Of a stretch of 64,000 nucleotides of DNA, positions 62,479-64,000 are shown in pieces. The stretch covers positions 170,028 through 234,027 of the forward strand of contig NZ_LOQG01000011.1 in the NCBI RefSeq assembly GCF_001517835.1. The letters run 5' to 3'. The position numbers and the translations under genes are program-made. How positions within the stretch are numbered: the stretch's first letter is position 1; every line of letters starts with the position of its first letter. This stretch comes from Caviibacter abscessus. Lineage in GTDB: Bacteria; Fusobacteriota; Fusobacteriia; Fusobacteriales; Leptotrichiaceae. The notes under the pieces were generated by a model. The model made no database searches, had not been told where the DNA came from, and saw only the letters and a list, made by a program, of their open reading frames with translations.

Positions 62479-64000
62479 TATTATCTCCTTTTTTCATTTG
62501 ATACTCATATAATCCTTTATACCAAGCAGAAACTTTTAATAATTCTTCATGTGTACCTATGTTCTCTATTTTACCTTGATTTAAAACTACAATTTTATCA
62601 GCATCTATAAGGCTTGATATTCTATGAGATATAATAATATTAGTTTTACCATTTCTATTATCTTTTAAATTTTGAATTATATTTTTTTCAGTATTAGTAT
62701 CAAGTGCAGATAAACTATCATCAAATATTAGTATTTCAGGATTTGATATTATTGCCCTTGCTATTTGCATTCTTTGTTTTTGCCCACCTGAAAGCGATAC
62801 TCCATTTTCTCCAACTAAAGTTTCAATCCCCTTTTCAAAATTTTCTACATCTTTTTTTAAGTCTGCTAAAATAAGGGATTGTTCTAATTTTTCTTCAAGA
62901 GGTCTGTAAAATAATATATTATTTTTAATTGTGTCAGAAAATATGTAATATTCTTGAGGAGAATATCCAAAACTATTTCTAAGTTGTTTTATATCATATT
63001 CTCTAATATCAACATCATCTATATATATTCCACCATTTGTATCATATAATCTTAATAATTGTTTAATTAAAGTTGTTTTACCGCTTCCAGTTTTACCAAT
63101 TATTCCTATTGTTTGCCCTTTTTGTATATCAAAAGAAATATTTTTTAGCGTTTCTTTATCATCGTATGAAAAACTAAAGTTTCTAAATTCTATTTTTGAA
63201 TCAAATTTGAAAGTCTTATTTCCATACTGCTCATCTACAACTGTTTTTGCATTTAAAATTTCATTTATTCTTTTAAGACCAATATTAGACTCAAATACAA
63301 CATTTATAAAAAAAGCTAAAACTGTATAAGGCCAAGCTAATAAAGTCATTGTAAGTGAAATACCAAGCAAATCTCCAAAACTTATGCTACCATTTGCATA
63401 TGAATAATATCCATAAATAATAAGGAAAAAATATGAAAATGCTGTTCCTACAATATTTAATGCATGCGAATATGTTCCATTCATTGAATAATCAAGATTA
63501 TTTTTAGAATATACTTTTAAATTTTCAATGTATGATTTTCTAACTTTAGATAACATATTATATGCTCTTATTATTCTAATTCCTTTAATAGTTTCAAGCG
63601 TCTTTTTAGAAATTTTATCAAAGCTTTTTCCCATTTCATTATATTGATACTGATATTTTCTTTTTCTTGTAATAATTATTAATGTTACAACTATGTATGG
63701 TAGATTTATTAATATTGCAAATTTGTAATCTATTTTTTGCATGATAAAAATAAATATAACTATTACTCTTATTACTCCCTCTTGAAAACAATAAAGTCCC
63801 CAACCAAACAAATTAGGTACATATTCTATTGCATCAGAAGTTATTCTTCCCATTACAGTTCCAATGCTAATTTTATTAAAATATTGCGGTGTTTGTGTTA
63901 ATATTTTTTTCAAAATTGCATTTTGAAAATAGTATTCATATTTAACTTGACCCCTAAAAGTAATCATTTCATTTGCTGCATTTATAAGATAATAAAAAAT
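62453..64000 (-). CDS. ABC exporter half-transporter (first subunit, 5' end beyond the window)
   Basis: The frame is open to the window edge, so the start and about the first 70 residues are missing. The visible part has the remaining membrane helices and an ATPase domain: Walker A GKTGSGKTT, Q-loop YSPQEYYIFSD, signature VSLSGGQKQRMQIAR and Walker B ILIFDDSLSALD. The residue after Walker B is Asp instead of catalytic Glu, so this is the degenerate ATP site expected of one half of a heterodimer; the partner (60739-62478) has Glu there. An ATG at 63967 is internal and not the real start. Confidence 0.9.
   Translation of the reverse strand: MFYYLINAANEMITFRGQVKYEYYFQNAILKKILTQTPQYFNKISIGTVMGRITSDAIEYVPNLFGWGLYCFQEGVIRVIVIFIFIMQKIDYKFAILINLPYIVVTLIIITRKRKYQYQYNEMGKSFDKISKKTLETIKGIRIIRAYNMLSKVRKSYIENLKVYSKNNLDYSMNGTYSHALNIVGTAFSYFFLIIYGYYSYANGSISFGDLLGISLTMTLLAWPYTVLAFFINVVFESNIGLKRINEILNAKTVVDEQYGNKTFKFDSKIEFRNFSFSYDDKETLKNISFDIQKGQTIGIIGKTGSGKTTLIKQLLRLYDTNGGIYIDDVDIREYDIKQLRNSFGYSPQEYYIFSDTIKNNILFYRPLEEKLEQSLILADLKKDVENFEKGIETLVGENGVSLSGGQKQRMQIARAIISNPEILIFDDSLSALDTNTEKNIIQNLKDNRNGKTNIIISHRISSLIDADKIVVLNQGKIENIGTHEELLKVSAWYKGLYEYQMKKGDNIEREKSFT

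Noticed and set aside
1-64000. tRNA genes, rRNA genes, prophage or intact insertion sequences.
   Set aside because: I found no tRNA-like cloverleaf, no rRNA, no transposase or integrase frame, and no phage structural genes.

Overview
The window is a 64 kb piece of a very AT-rich chromosome from a diderm bacterium. Nearly every gene is on the minus strand; the one clear exception is the gene at 56950-57459. Three things occur together: outer-membrane beta-barrel proteins with cleavable signal peptides, a YadA-type trimeric adhesin carrying an OmpA domain, and Firmicutes-like housekeeping genes (smc, ftsY, tsaE/tsaB, type-B L31, pdxST, CIRCE-controlled clpB). This points to Fusobacteriota, most likely Leptotrichiaceae (Sneathia/Streptobacillus-like). 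The placement is inferred from gene content; no 16S rRNA is present.

Layout, read in the direction of minus-strand transcription (right to left). 64000-60739: a heterodimeric ABC exporter, cut by the window edge. 60629-57513: an exported type I pullulanase. 57459-56950 (+) and 56731-56453 (-): a small outer-membrane protein divergent from a winged-helix regulator. 56369-48292: mnmG, pgi, an intracellular GH13 alpha-glucanase and a pepO-like M13 peptidase, probably one operon. 48157-46162: a nitroreductase and a uracil permease. 46024-42387: four tandem paralogues of a surface beta-barrel protein, three of them with a long poly-G tract inside the coding region. 42303-40371: pdxS, pdxT and a cyclophilin. 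40177-39843: RNase P RNA. 39797-38095: hemW-like gene and 3-methyladenine DNA glycosylase. 37942-34376: a trimeric autotransporter with an exceptionally regular stalk. 34245-31729: clpB under CIRCE. 31383-26442: a giant outer-membrane protein, a GNAT acetyltransferase and rpmE2. 26380-21353: upp, then tsaE-tsaB-ftsY-pta-ackA. 21306-21141: a candidate small RNA. 21063-17784: rlmB and leuS. 17717-7222: a Wzx/Wzy-type capsule or O-polysaccharide locus (manC, wzx, three GT2 enzymes, wzy, a GT32 enzyme, a CDP-glycerol-type phosphotransferase, the initiating sugar transferase and an epimerase). It runs without a gap into smc, an L,D-transpeptidase-like gene, a phosphohexomutase and a Wzz-like gene that ends at a terminator at position 98.

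How the genes work together. The pullulanase, GH13 enzyme, phosphohexomutase, Pgi and Pta-AckA form a path from external alpha-glucan (glycogen or starch) to acetate and ATP. The polysaccharide locus, the adhesin, the giant outer-membrane protein and the four-copy family build the cell surface.

The most interesting system is the four-copy family. Counting the poly-G tracts against the reading frame shows one copy ON (9 G), one OFF (11 G, needs 9 or 12), one OFF (9 G, needs 8 or 11) with a second frameshift in an AT repeat, and one promoterless pseudogene. This is the signature of slipped-strand phase variation of a surface antigen. Second are the adhesin stalk, with 40 consecutive heptads each carrying Asn at the d position, and a promoter-hairpin-terminator unit that looks like an undescribed small RNA between ackA and rlmB.
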